A DNA stretch of 64,000 nt from Collinsella aerofaciens (GTDB lineage Bacteria > Actinomycetota > Coriobacteriia > Coriobacteriales > Coriobacteriaceae), in assembly GCF_015555045.1 (NCBI RefSeq), contig NZ_JADNJQ010000002.1:37663-101662 (forward strand), written 5' to 3'. How positions within the stretch are numbered: position 1 is the stretch's first letter; each line of letters begins with the position of its first letter. The notes under the pieces are model-generated. The model ran no database searches. It saw nothing but the letters and a program-made list of their open reading frames with translations, and was not told the origin of the DNA. Position numbers and translations under genes: made by a program. This document shows, in pieces, positions 45,051 to 52,815 of the stretch.

Positions 45051-47876
45051 TTACCCCGTGTTTTGCAAACCTGCCGAGACGCCGGTCACAGTCGAAAGAA
45101 TCAGGCTCATGTACTCGGCCTTCTTCTCCTCGGCCATCTCGTCCTGGTTCATACGCACCTCGCGAAGGGCGCGGACCTGGGCGATAGACAGGGCGTCGAC
45201 GTAGGGGTTGCGCACACGAACGGCGCAGCCGAGCACGCGACGACGCTGCAGCGGCCACTCGTCACCGACGATGGCAAGGACCCACTTACGCGTGAGCTGC
45301 ATCTCGGTGAAGACCTTCTCGGACAGATCCTGCCGATCGCCCAGGTGCAGATACATCTTGGCGATGCGCTGATCGGTCTTAGCGATCGACATCTCGATGT
45401 TGTCGATAAAGGTGCGGAAGAACGGCCACTCCTGGTAGGCAGCCTTAAGCTGGTCAAGGTCGCCCAACTGCTCGCAGGCGGTGCCCAGGCCGTACCAAGC
45501 GGCCAGATTGATGCGCGCCTGGCTCCAGCTGAAGATCCACGGAATGGTACGCAGGTCGTCGAGCGACTTGGCGCCCAGGCCGCGCTTGGCGGGACGCGAG
45601 CCGATCGGCAGCAAGCCGACCTCGGTCAGCGGCGTCACGGTCGAGAACCACGGTGTAAAGTCCTCGGTGTTCAGCAGGTCCAGATAGCGCTCGTGGCTTG
45701 CGGCGTTGAGCTTCTCGGCCATATCCCAGAACTTCTGCGTGGTCTCGGTGTTGGTCTTCTCGACACTCGGGGCCGACTGCAAAAGCGTTGCAGCGGCAAC
45801 GGACTCAACATGGCGCTGAGCCAGCGTGCGGTTGCCGTAACGGGCAAAGATGACCTCGCCCTGCTCGGTGAGCTTAAAGAAGCAGTTGACCGAACCCTTG
45901 GGCTGCGCCAGCACGGCCTTGTTGGCCGGGCCGCCGCCACGGCCCACGGCACCGCCGCGACCGTGCATGAGCACCAGATCGATATCGTTCTTCTCGGCCC
46001 ACTTGGCGATACGCTCCTGCGCGGAGTGCAGCGCGAGCATGGCCGTGGTAGGACCGGCATCCTTGGAGGAGTCGGAGTAGCCCAGCATGACCTCCATGCG
46101 GCGGTTGGTCTGGGCAAGGCGCTTTTGCACCACGGGCAGCGTAAGCATCTGATCGAGCACGTCGACGCAGCCCTCGAGGTCCTCGAGCTGCTCGAACAAC
46201 GGGATCACGTCGAGCTCGGGGACATCCTCCTCGTGTGCAAAGGACAGGTGCGCCAGCTCAAAGACGTCGGCCACATGCTGAGCGCTCTTGGTAAACGAGA
46301 TGATGTAGCGGTGCGCCATCTTCTTGCCGTAGCGCTTTTGGATGGAGCCGATAGCGCGGAAGGTATCGATGACCTCGCGCGTCATGGGCTGCAGGTCGCC
46401 ATGGATACCGTTCTCGTGGATATCCTTAAGGGCGCGGGCATGCACCACGGAGTGCTGACGGAACTCCATCTCGACCATATGGAAGCCGAAGGACTCGACC
46501 TGCCAGATGATGGTTTGGACCGGGCCGTAGGCAGCACGGACGGCACCGCAGGCGGCCAGCGAACGCTGGACGACGCGCAGGTCATCCAGGAACTCGTCGG
46601 CGCTGTGGTACATGGTGTCGGTGATACGACGGACGGTGGCGTTCAGGCGGTCGGCCATGACGAGCATGACGGCGCGATGCGGCTCGTGCTCGGAGATCAG
46701 CTCGGCGCGGGCCGTGTAACGAGGGCTCATCTCGACCTGATGGTTCCACAGGTTAATGAGCTCGGCCGACGGCTTGCTGTAGGTAGCCTCGAGCGTGAGG
46801 TTGCGGCCGATGTGGCGGCACTTGTCCTCGAGCTTGAGCACCATGTGCGTAAAGTACTTGGCGGCGACCTCACGGCTCACCTTGGCGGTGACGTTGGGGT
46901 TACCGTCGCGGTCGGAACCGATCCAGCTGCCGGGATGGAAGAACGCCGGGCACAGCGGCGGCACAGTACCGGCCTTGTCGCCCAGCACCCAATCGTCAAA
47001 ACGACGATAGATAACGGGGATAACGTCGAACAGCGTGTTATCGAAGATGTCGATGATGGTATCGGCTTCCTCGACCGGCGTGGGCTTCTTGAGCGCGATG
47101 GGACTCGTACGCACCAGGGCGTCGATCTCCTGCAGCATATGGCGCTCGTTCTCCACCAGGTCGGAGCCGCCCAGACGCGGACGCTCCTCCAGCAGGTTGG
47201 AGATACGGCGGATCTTGCCCTCGACGGCCTTACGACGGGCCTCGGTGGGATGTGCGGTAAAGACAGGGTGGAACTCGAGCTTGTCGAGCAGCTCGTTGGC
47301 ACCCTCGACACCCAGCTCATTCACCAGCTGGTGATAGGCAACGGTAAGCTCGTTGGCAGGATCGACCTCGGTATCGGTCGACGCACCGGCCTCGCGCTCG
47401 CGCAGCTGCGCCACACGGTAGTTCTCCTCCGACAGGTTTGCCAGATGGAAAAAGCTCGTAAAGGCGCGAACGATGACCTGCTGCTTATCGAGCGGCAGGC
47501 TGTCGATCAAATCGACGACCTCACGAAATGCCACGGCAGTGGGCTCGTCGGCGGTGGGCACGCCCTGCTCGTCGACGGCTTCGTCGGCAGCGCAGGTACC
47601 GGGGTTGCCGGCATTGACCACAATCTCGGCTGTCAAAATCTTGTCGAACAGGTCCGCGATCTCGGGATCATACTCGCTAAGCACACGGCGCTCCAGGCGC
47701 AAGAACAGCGCCAGATTGTCGCGCAGCTCCTCGGGGATCTCGATCTCGGCGAGACGCTCCCTGGACTCGGCATTCGAGCCGATTCGGTTAACGAGGCGGT
47801 TGACCACGGCAGCGACGCGCGCCGCGGCTTCGGGTACAGACTGGTTGCTTAGGTTCTCAGCCACGTTTCCTCCCAT
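45051..47876 (-). CDS. ppc: phosphoenolpyruvate carboxylase
   Basis: 941 aa. Diagnostic segments: FHPVFTAHPTEARRK (catalytic His), HPGSWIGSDRDGNPNVT, VMLGYSDSSKDAGP, LMHGRGGAVGRGGGP and the C-terminal end LQNTG. It carboxylates PEP to oxaloacetate, feeding the TCA branch. Two starts are possible: ATG 47876 has GGAGG only one base away, and a GTG four codons later has GGGAGG four bases upstream; the GTG may be the true start. The long antisense ORF on plus (45063-47852) is a shadow. Ends just before element B. Confidence 0.96.
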   Translation of the reverse strand: MGGNVAENLSNQSVPEAAARVAAVVNRLVNRIGSNAESRERLAEIEIPEELRDNLALFLRLERRVLSEYDPEIADLFDKILTAEIVVNAGNPGTCAADEAVDEQGVPTADEPTAVAFREVVDLIDSLPLDKQQVIVRAFTSFFHLANLSEENYRVAQLREREAGASTDTEVDPANELTVAYHQLVNELGVEGANELLDKLEFHPVFTAHPTEARRKAVEGKIRRISNLLEERPRLGGSDLVENERHMLQEIDALVRTSPIALKKPTPVEEADTIIDIFDNTLFDVIPVIYRRFDDWVLGDKAGTVPPLCPAFFHPGSWIGSDRDGNPNVTAKVSREVAAKYFTHMVLKLEDKCRHIGRNLTLEATYSKPSAELINLWNHQVEMSPRYTARAELISEHEPHRAVMLVMADRLNATVRRITDTMYHSADEFLDDLRVVQRSLAACGAVRAAYGPVQTIIWQVESFGFHMVEMEFRQHSVVHARALKDIHENGIHGDLQPMTREVIDTFRAIGSIQKRYGKKMAHRYIISFTKSAQHVADVFELAHLSFAHEEDVPELDVIPLFEQLEDLEGCVDVLDQMLTLPVVQKRLAQTNRRMEVMLGYSDSSKDAGPTTAMLALHSAQERIAKWAEKNDIDLVLMHGRGGAVGRGGGPANKAVLAQPKGSVNCFFKLTEQGEVIFARYGNRTLAQRHVESVAAATLLQSAPSVEKTNTETTQKFWDMAEKLNAASHERYLDLLNTEDFTPWFSTVTPLTEVGLLPIGSRPAKRGLGAKSLDDLRTIPWIFSWSQARINLAAWYGLGTACEQLGDLDQLKAAYQEWPFFRTFIDNIEMSIAKTDQRIAKMYLHLGDRQDLSEKVFTEMQLTRKWVLAIVGDEWPLQRRRVLGCAVRVRNPYVDALSIAQVRALREVRMNQDEMAEEKKAEYMSLILSTVTGVSAGLQNTG

Positions 47877-48028
47877 TCCTCCTTCTATGCACGTAACATG
47901 CGGTATTCATTATAGGCGCTTGAGAAATACTTTCGACACTGATTGCGCTTTACCACACAAAAGTATTTTCTGCATTGCAAAGGTTTTTGCCCTAAATGGT
48001 CGTATTTCTCGGTGGGCGGCATACGTAA

Positions 48029-48064
48029 ACGGGGGCATTCCGCATAAAAGCGAAACACCCCCGT
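48029..48064 (-). terminator. hairpin after hisS
   Basis: ACGGGGG and CCCCCGT around a 22-base loop which contains GCATTCCGCA, the same ten bases as the left joint of elements A and B. A second small hairpin (TGAGCTG/CAGCTCA) precedes it. The 245-bp gap 47877-48122 holds nothing else evident. Confidence 0.5.
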
Positions 48065-48122
48065 AACAATCGCTCTCCATGAGCTGAACTTTTTAGTGAG
48101 TCCACAGCTCAAAAATCATGCG

Positions 48123-49436
48123 CTACAGGCGCTCGCGAACCGCCTCGACCACGTTGGCCAGATCGACGAGGACCTCGTCATGGCTCTGCATGTCGCGTAC
48201 CTTGACCTTGCCGGCGGCGAGCTCGTCGCCGCCCAGGACTAGGATGAGCTTAGCGCCCACCTTGTCGGCCTGCTTAAACTGAGCCTTGAGCGAACGACCC
48301 TGGTAGTCGGCCTCGGTCACGATACCTGCAGCGCGAAGCTCCTGCGTAATGGCAAAAACGTTCTGGCGCAACTCCTTGCCGGCGTTGGCGACGTAGACAC
48401 ACGGGGTCTCATCGGCGCCCAGGTCACTGCCAAAAGCCTGCAGGGCCAGCAGGGCGCGCTCAAAGCCGACAGCAAAGCCGACGCCGGCCGTAGGCTTGCC
48501 GCCCTCGAGCTCGACCAGGCCGTCGTAGCGACCGCCGCCACCGATGGAGCCGACACCGGCGCCGGGGGCCTCGACCTCAAAAACGGTGCGGGTGTAGTAG
48601 TCCAGGCCGCGCACCAAGGTGGGATCCTCGACATACTCGATGCCGGCGGCATCCAGATAACGCTTGACCTGCTCGTAGTGCTCGCGGCACTCGTCGCACA
48701 GGTTGTCGCCCATCAGCGGGGCCTCGGCCATGATCTCGCGGCAGTGGTCGTTCTTGCAGTCGAAGGCGCGCAGCGGGTTAAGTTCGGCGCGCTCGCGGCA
48801 CTCGTCGCACATCTCGTCGGCGTGATCGAGAATGAACTGCTTGACCTGCTCGCGATAGGCCGGACGGCACTGGGCATCGCCCATCGAGTTAATGAGCAGA
48901 CGAAGCTTGGAAAGATCGAAGCCCAGGCGCTTGTAGAACTCCATGAGCATGATGATGCACTCGGCGTCGGCAGCCGGATCGGGAGCGCCGAGCCACTCGA
49001 TGCCCACCTGGTGGAACTGACGCAGGCGGCCCTTCTGGGGACGCTCGCCGCGGAACATGGCCTCGGCGTAGTAAGCCTTAAACGGCGTGGAGCCCTGGGG
49101 CACCAGGTTGTTCTCCACGACGGCGCGCACCACACCGGCCGTGCCCTCGGGACGAAGGGCCAGACGCTGCTTAGGCTTGAGCTTGGTATCGGTGCCTTCG
49201 GTAAAGACGCGCTCCAGGTTGGCGCCGCTAAACACGCGGAACATCTCCTTGCGCACGACGTCGGTCGACTGGCCGATGCCGTGGACAAACACGTCCACCT
49301 GCTCGATCGCGGGCGTCTCGATGGGCTTAAAGCCAAACGGCTCGAATACGCTGGCCGCAATCTGCTGCATCTTTTGCCAGGCGCGCATCTCGGCGCCGAT
49401 AAGGTCGCGGGTTCCCTCCGCCTTCTGTGCCTGCAT
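48123..49436 (-). CDS. hisS: histidyl-tRNA synthetase
   Basis: 437 aa class II synthetase. Motifs: KAEGTRDLIG at the N-terminus, motif 2 RPEGTAGVVRA and FRGERPQKGRLRQFHQVG, the His-binding LVRGLDYYTRTVFE, and motif 3 GFAVGFERALL; a C-terminal anticodon-binding domain follows (VYVANAGKELR to the end). It charges tRNA-His. AGAAAGGTG precedes ATG 49436; the TTG two codons earlier is unlikely. No regulatory leader recognised. Confidence 0.97.
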   Translation of the reverse strand: MQAQKAEGTRDLIGAEMRAWQKMQQIAASVFEPFGFKPIETPAIEQVDVFVHGIGQSTDVVRKEMFRVFSGANLERVFTEGTDTKLKPKQRLALRPEGTAGVVRAVVENNLVPQGSTPFKAYYAEAMFRGERPQKGRLRQFHQVGIEWLGAPDPAADAECIIMLMEFYKRLGFDLSKLRLLINSMGDAQCRPAYREQVKQFILDHADEMCDECRERAELNPLRAFDCKNDHCREIMAEAPLMGDNLCDECREHYEQVKRYLDAAGIEYVEDPTLVRGLDYYTRTVFEVEAPGAGVGSIGGGGRYDGLVELEGGKPTAGVGFAVGFERALLALQAFGSDLGADETPCVYVANAGKELRQNVFAITQELRAAGIVTEADYQGRSLKAQFKQADKVGAKLILVLGGDELAAGKVKVRDMQSHDEVLVDLANVVEAVRERL

Positions 49437-49502
49437 GGGCAAACACCTTTCTTTTGTATCGCGTCATAGATAGTGGACATTATACGGCACAAAGCAGCAA
49501 CG

Positions 49503-49560
49503 CGGCGGCGCGTCTGACCGAACGAGGGTATGGGGACTCGTTCGGCCAGATGCGCCGCCG
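49503..49560. repeat. 24-bp-arm hairpin between the MFS fragment and hisS
   Basis: The arms begin CGGCGGCGCGTCTGACCGAA; the right arm complement differs at two positions. Followed directly by the GATCCGTTTTCC pair. Confidence 0.8.
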
Positions 49561-49571
49561 CTGTTTGTGAC

Positions 49572-49627
49572 CCGTTTTCCTCCGTCCCCTTCGGATCACG
49601 TGATCTGTTGGGGACGGAGGAAAACGG
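49572..49627. repeat. REPIN-like inverted pair, CCGTTTTCCTCCGTCCCC family
   Basis: Two 18-bp arms in inverted orientation around a 20-base centre that contains the palindrome GATCACGTGATC. Single units of the same family are at 23273, another pair at 57962. Confidence 0.9.
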
Positions 49628-49628
49628 A

Positions 49629-50048
49629 TCATTTCGTAGGCCCGTGACCGCCTTGGAAACCGAATGATGGTACGAGCATCCATTCGGCTTCCAGGGCGGC
49701 CACAAACAGAACGGGGCAAACAGAAAAGAGCACGTAGACCTGCCACAGCTCACCGACAAAGCTCATGCCGGCAAGAACGGCAGAGGTGGCGATTACAGTG
49801 AGGGAGCCCAAAACGCGACCGCTTACTTTATCGGCAACATGACCGATCACAAGTGAGCCGATAACGCTCACCACGGTGGAGATGGCGTTGGAGATGTTGT
49901 ACTGCGCAAGCGTGATGCCCAGGTCGCTGACGACGAGCGGCTGAAACAGGCTCATGCAGTTAACGAAAATCGTGTAGCACGTGGCCATGATGACAAAGCC
50001 GGAAGCCACCACGAGCCAGCCGGGGAAGAACTTACGCTGCTGGGACAT
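49629..50048 (-). pseudogene. truncated MFS transporter (N-terminal third)
   Basis: 139 aa from ATG 50048 (AAAAAGGAG upstream): SQQRKFFPGWLVVASGFVIM, then about four TM helices with the motif-A region GHVADKVSGRVLG, then the sequence ends abruptly in WMLVPSFGFQGGHGPTK. Full MFS proteins have 12 helices and about 400 aa, so the rest is missing. The break falls in the palindrome 49644-49703, next to the REPIN-like pair, suggesting that an insertion or deletion involving these repeats truncated it. Similar in type to oxalate/formate antiporter-like proteins but too short to say. Confidence 0.75.
49644..49703. repeat. 23-bp-arm inverted repeat at the MFS breakpoint
   Basis: GTGACCGCCTTGGAAACCGA and its inverted copy match at 20 of 23 positions around a 14-base centre; all three mismatches are transitions. 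It encodes the last codons of the truncated MFS ORF. Confidence 0.75.
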
Positions 50049-50087
50049 ACTGCTCCTTTTTAAACAAACGAGTAGCAAGATTGGGTG

Positions 50088-51383
50088 CTACCGGTGGTCG
50101 GCGATGTAGCCCAAAGCGACGGCGGCATAAGCCGCGGCGCCAAGGGGAAGCTCGGCATCGCTAAAACGTGCCTTGGGATGATGCTGAGCAAAATGCTCGT
50201 CCGTATCAGTCACGGCAGCGCCCACGGTAAAGTACGCACTCGGGATCTCACTCGAGATCAACGCGAAGTCCTCGCTCGCCATGGCGTGGAACTGCGGCAG
50301 GAAGGCGGCCTTGGGCAGCGTCGCACCCACATAGCCAAGCGAAGCCTGGGTCATGTCGTCATCGAGCACGAGCGGGGGAACATCCGAGAGCGTCTCGATG
50401 GTGGCCGGCGTACGATAGGTCGTGGCAACGCCGTTGACGACCTCCGCGATGCGGGTCTTGAGGTGCTCCATGAGCTCGACGTCGAATCCGCGCAGCGTAC
50501 CTTCGAGCACACAAGTGTCGGGGATGACATTTGCGGCCTGACCGCCGGCGAACTTGCCAACGGTAAGCGCAACCTCCTTGGCCGCCGGCACCTCGCGGGA
50601 GATGAGCTCCTGAAGCGCCAGATGCACATGGACGCCGGCCGTGATGGGGTCGATGCAGATCTCGGGGCTCGAGCCATGGCCGCCCTTGCCCTGAAGCGTG
50701 ATGCGAAAACCGTACACGCCCGAGAGCGCCGGGCTGCCGTAGAGTACCAGACCAAGCGGCGACTGGCTATTGACATGCATGGCAAAGGCGGCCTGGGGGC
50801 GTGGGTTCTGCAGCAGACCGTCGGCGATGGCAGCGCGTGCCCCCTCAAAGGTCTCCTCACCCGGCTGGAACAGCAGTTTGACGGTAGCATTGGCGTCGAC
50901 AAGCTCGGCCTCGCGGGCCTTGAGCATACGAGCCGCACCAAGCAGCGCCGTCGCGTGCATATCGTGACCGCAAGCATGCATGCAGCCATTGGTGGATGCA
51001 AAGGGCTCGCCGGATTCCTCGGCAACGGGCAGGGCATCCATGTCGCCGCGGAGCATAATAACCGTACCGGCCTGTTCGTCCGCGCAGACGCCATTGCCCT
51101 GGGCCGCGGCGGCACCGGCGCCGACAAGGCTCACAACGCAGGAACCATCAACGAGCGTGGTATGGGGGATGTCCATCTCGTCCAGACGTGCCTGGATATA
51201 GGCAGACGTCTGCGGAAGATTGTTACCGAGCTCGGGCATCTGGTGTAGATCGTGTCGCCACGCAGCGAGCTCGTCTGCAAAAGCCTGAGCTTCTGCGACA
51301 AGACCGTCACCTATAGCGGTCTGCGCCGCTGTGGTAGCTTGAGGCGCTGGTTGCGGTTGAAAATCGGACAGTGCTGGTGCCAT
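50088..51383 (-). CDS. M20 family amidohydrolase/peptidase
   Basis: 431 aa. Metal ligands and catalytic residues are in GDMDALPV, HACGHDMH and QPGEETFEGA; the dimerisation domain shows GKGGHGSSP and the C-terminal ligand His is in HHPKARFSD. Enzymes of this family (IAA-amino acid hydrolase, hippurate hydrolase, N-acyl-amino acid deacylase) release an acid from an amide in the cytosol. Substrate not predictable. An N-terminal extension rich in Gln/Ala/Pro (MAPALSDFQPQPAPQATT) is unusual. GGAGG lies before ATG 51383. Confidence 0.93.
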   Translation of the reverse strand: MAPALSDFQPQPAPQATTAAQTAIGDGLVAEAQAFADELAAWRHDLHQMPELGNNLPQTSAYIQARLDEMDIPHTTLVDGSCVVSLVGAGAAAAQGNGVCADEQAGTVIMLRGDMDALPVAEESGEPFASTNGCMHACGHDMHATALLGAARMLKAREAELVDANATVKLLFQPGEETFEGARAAIADGLLQNPRPQAAFAMHVNSQSPLGLVLYGSPALSGVYGFRITLQGKGGHGSSPEICIDPITAGVHVHLALQELISREVPAAKEVALTVGKFAGGQAANVIPDTCVLEGTLRGFDVELMEHLKTRIAEVVNGVATTYRTPATIETLSDVPPLVLDDDMTQASLGYVGATLPKAAFLPQFHAMASEDFALISSEIPSAYFTVGAAVTDTDEHFAQHHPKARFSDAELPLGAAAYAAVALGYIADHR

Positions 51384-51468
51384 AGATGCCCTCCAGTAAC
51401 GTTTTTGCAGCAAGCACTTTGATAGCGTAAAGTGCAAGGTACAACTTTAAGGGCGATGCATAAAAAAT

Positions 51469-51486
51469 GCCGCCCCGGGAGGCGGC
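51469..51486 (-). terminator. terminator of the DMT exporter gene
   Basis: GCCGCC and GGCGGC with a six-base loop, followed on minus by ATTTTTTA. Confidence 0.85.
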
Positions 51487-51504
51487 GCAACAAGTTGTTT
51501 ACAA

Positions 51505-52482
51505 TTACGGGCGCGGCTTTTGGCGCAAGAAGTCGAAATGCGTCTCGCTCAAGATAATCGACAGGAAGATGAGCGCGAAGCCGGCGAGCAGACGCGAAGT
51601 GAGCGCCTCCCCCATCAGCAGCACCGAGAACAGCACACCCGAAGGCGATTCCATCGAAAGGAGCAGCGAGCCCGTCGAGGCCGGGACATGCGCCAGGCCG
51701 ACGTTTTGGATGAGCAGGGCCACGCACGTACAGCCCACCGATAGAAACGCCATCACACCGATAAAGCTCGGCGTCCACACGGACAGCGGCGCTTGGGTCT
51801 CGAATAACAGCGACGAGATCAGGCTCAGCACGCCGTTGCCCACAAACATCCAAAACGTGATGACGTTGATATCCATCTTGCGACCGTATTTGGCCGTCAC
51901 CGCCATCTGGATGGCGAAAAAGACCGCACCAGCCAGCGTAATGACGTCACCGATGTTGAACTCGACGCTATCGAGCGCCACCAGGCCAATGCCCGCCAAG
52001 CACAGCAGCGCCGCGCCCAGGTTATAGCGGGTGAGTTTTTCGCCGCTCAGAAAATAGCTCGCGAACGGCACGAGGATGCAATACGTGCCCGTCAAAAAAG
52101 CATTCTTGCCCGCCGTAGTATGTGCCAGACCGACCGTCTGCAACGCATAGGCCGCCCACATGAGCACGCCCATACTCAGGCCAACGATCAGGTTGCGGGC
52201 ATTGAAATGTGCAATGATGCGTTTGTGGAAGACGGCAAACATGACCAACGCTGCGGGCAGAAAGCGCACGTAGAGAAGTTCAAACACCGGAATGGTGTCG
52301 AGCGCGTCCTTCATGGTCGTAAAGGAGTAGCCCCAGACGACTGCCACCGAAAGTAGCAGGACTTTCCAGAACAGCGGCGAGCGAGCGCCGGCGCCGCGGA
52401 AGGTGCCACCCGCGCCCAAATCCTCACGGGCCACAGGGCTATCGGGCATGTTTTCGATTTCGTTGGCAGCGTATTGGGCCAT
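51505..52482 (-). CDS. DMT superfamily transporter (EamA domains)
   Basis: 325 aa, 10 TM helices arranged as two EamA repeats (first begins LLLSVAVVWGYSFTTMKDAL, second VITLAGAVFFAIQMAVTAKY). Members export amino acids, nucleotides or drugs; no specificity can be read. A 45-residue hydrophilic N-terminus precedes the first helix. GAGG lies 7 bases before ATG 52482. Single gene. Confidence 0.92.
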   Translation of the reverse strand: MAQYAANEIENMPDSPVAREDLGAGGTFRGAGARSPLFWKVLLLSVAVVWGYSFTTMKDALDTIPVFELLYVRFLPAALVMFAVFHKRIIAHFNARNLIVGLSMGVLMWAAYALQTVGLAHTTAGKNAFLTGTYCILVPFASYFLSGEKLTRYNLGAALLCLAGIGLVALDSVEFNIGDVITLAGAVFFAIQMAVTAKYGRKMDINVITFWMFVGNGVLSLISSLLFETQAPLSVWTPSFIGVMAFLSVGCTCVALLIQNVGLAHVPASTGSLLLSMESPSGVLFSVLLMGEALTSRLLAGFALIFLSIILSETHFDFLRQKPRP

Positions 52483-52676
52483 GGAACATCCTCGCACTCA
52501 ATCTGGGCGTGGTGTCCGCACGCGTATGGCTGCGTGCCGCCTCATGGTCAAATAAAAACGGGGCGCACCGGACCCCCGGCACGCCCCGCTACTGTAGCAA
52601 CAACCAAGCAACCCGCGCAATTCACCGCACTAAAGTACCGACTTGAATAACCTCGATGTTTCGTCAACGTCAGCGA

Positions 52677-52775
52677 AAACGACCCTAAGCGAGCAAGGTG
52701 ACGTGAAATGAAAGGGCGCTGACCTTCTGGTCGCGCCCTTGAAATTGAACGTCAGATTGCCGCTTAGGGTCGTTT
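52677..52775. repeat. nested long hairpin between yhgE-type gene and DMT gene
   Basis: Outer 15-bp perfect arms (AAACGACCCTAAGCG), then a 6-bp stem (TGACGT/ACGTCA) flanked by purine-rich internal loops, then AAGGGCG...CGCCCTT with a GACC-TTCT-GGTC tip. The same layered layout as elements A and B but other joints. The rest of 52483-52815 is plain; a small hairpin (AACCGCG/CGCGGTT) occurs near 52794. Confidence 0.8.
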
Positions 52776-52815
52776 GCAGCGTCGAGCCGTTACGCGGTTT
52801 GGTAAAACCGCGTAA

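Noticed and set aside
45063-47852. Long plus-strand ORF of 929 codons opposite ppc
   Set aside because: Mirror of a highly conserved gene in high-GC DNA; composition is not protein-like (excess His/Arg/Gly and no domain). The same applies to plus-strand ORFs opposite feoB (33738-35465), htpG (58316-60268), ligA (20252-21487), aspS and the major pilin (647-1939).
47877-48122. T-box or other aminoacyl-tRNA riboswitch near hisS or aspS
   Set aside because: The gap upstream of the hisS start (49437-49560) and of aspS shows no T-box sequence (TGGNACCGCG-type) or large leader; the hairpins at 48029 are downstream of hisS.
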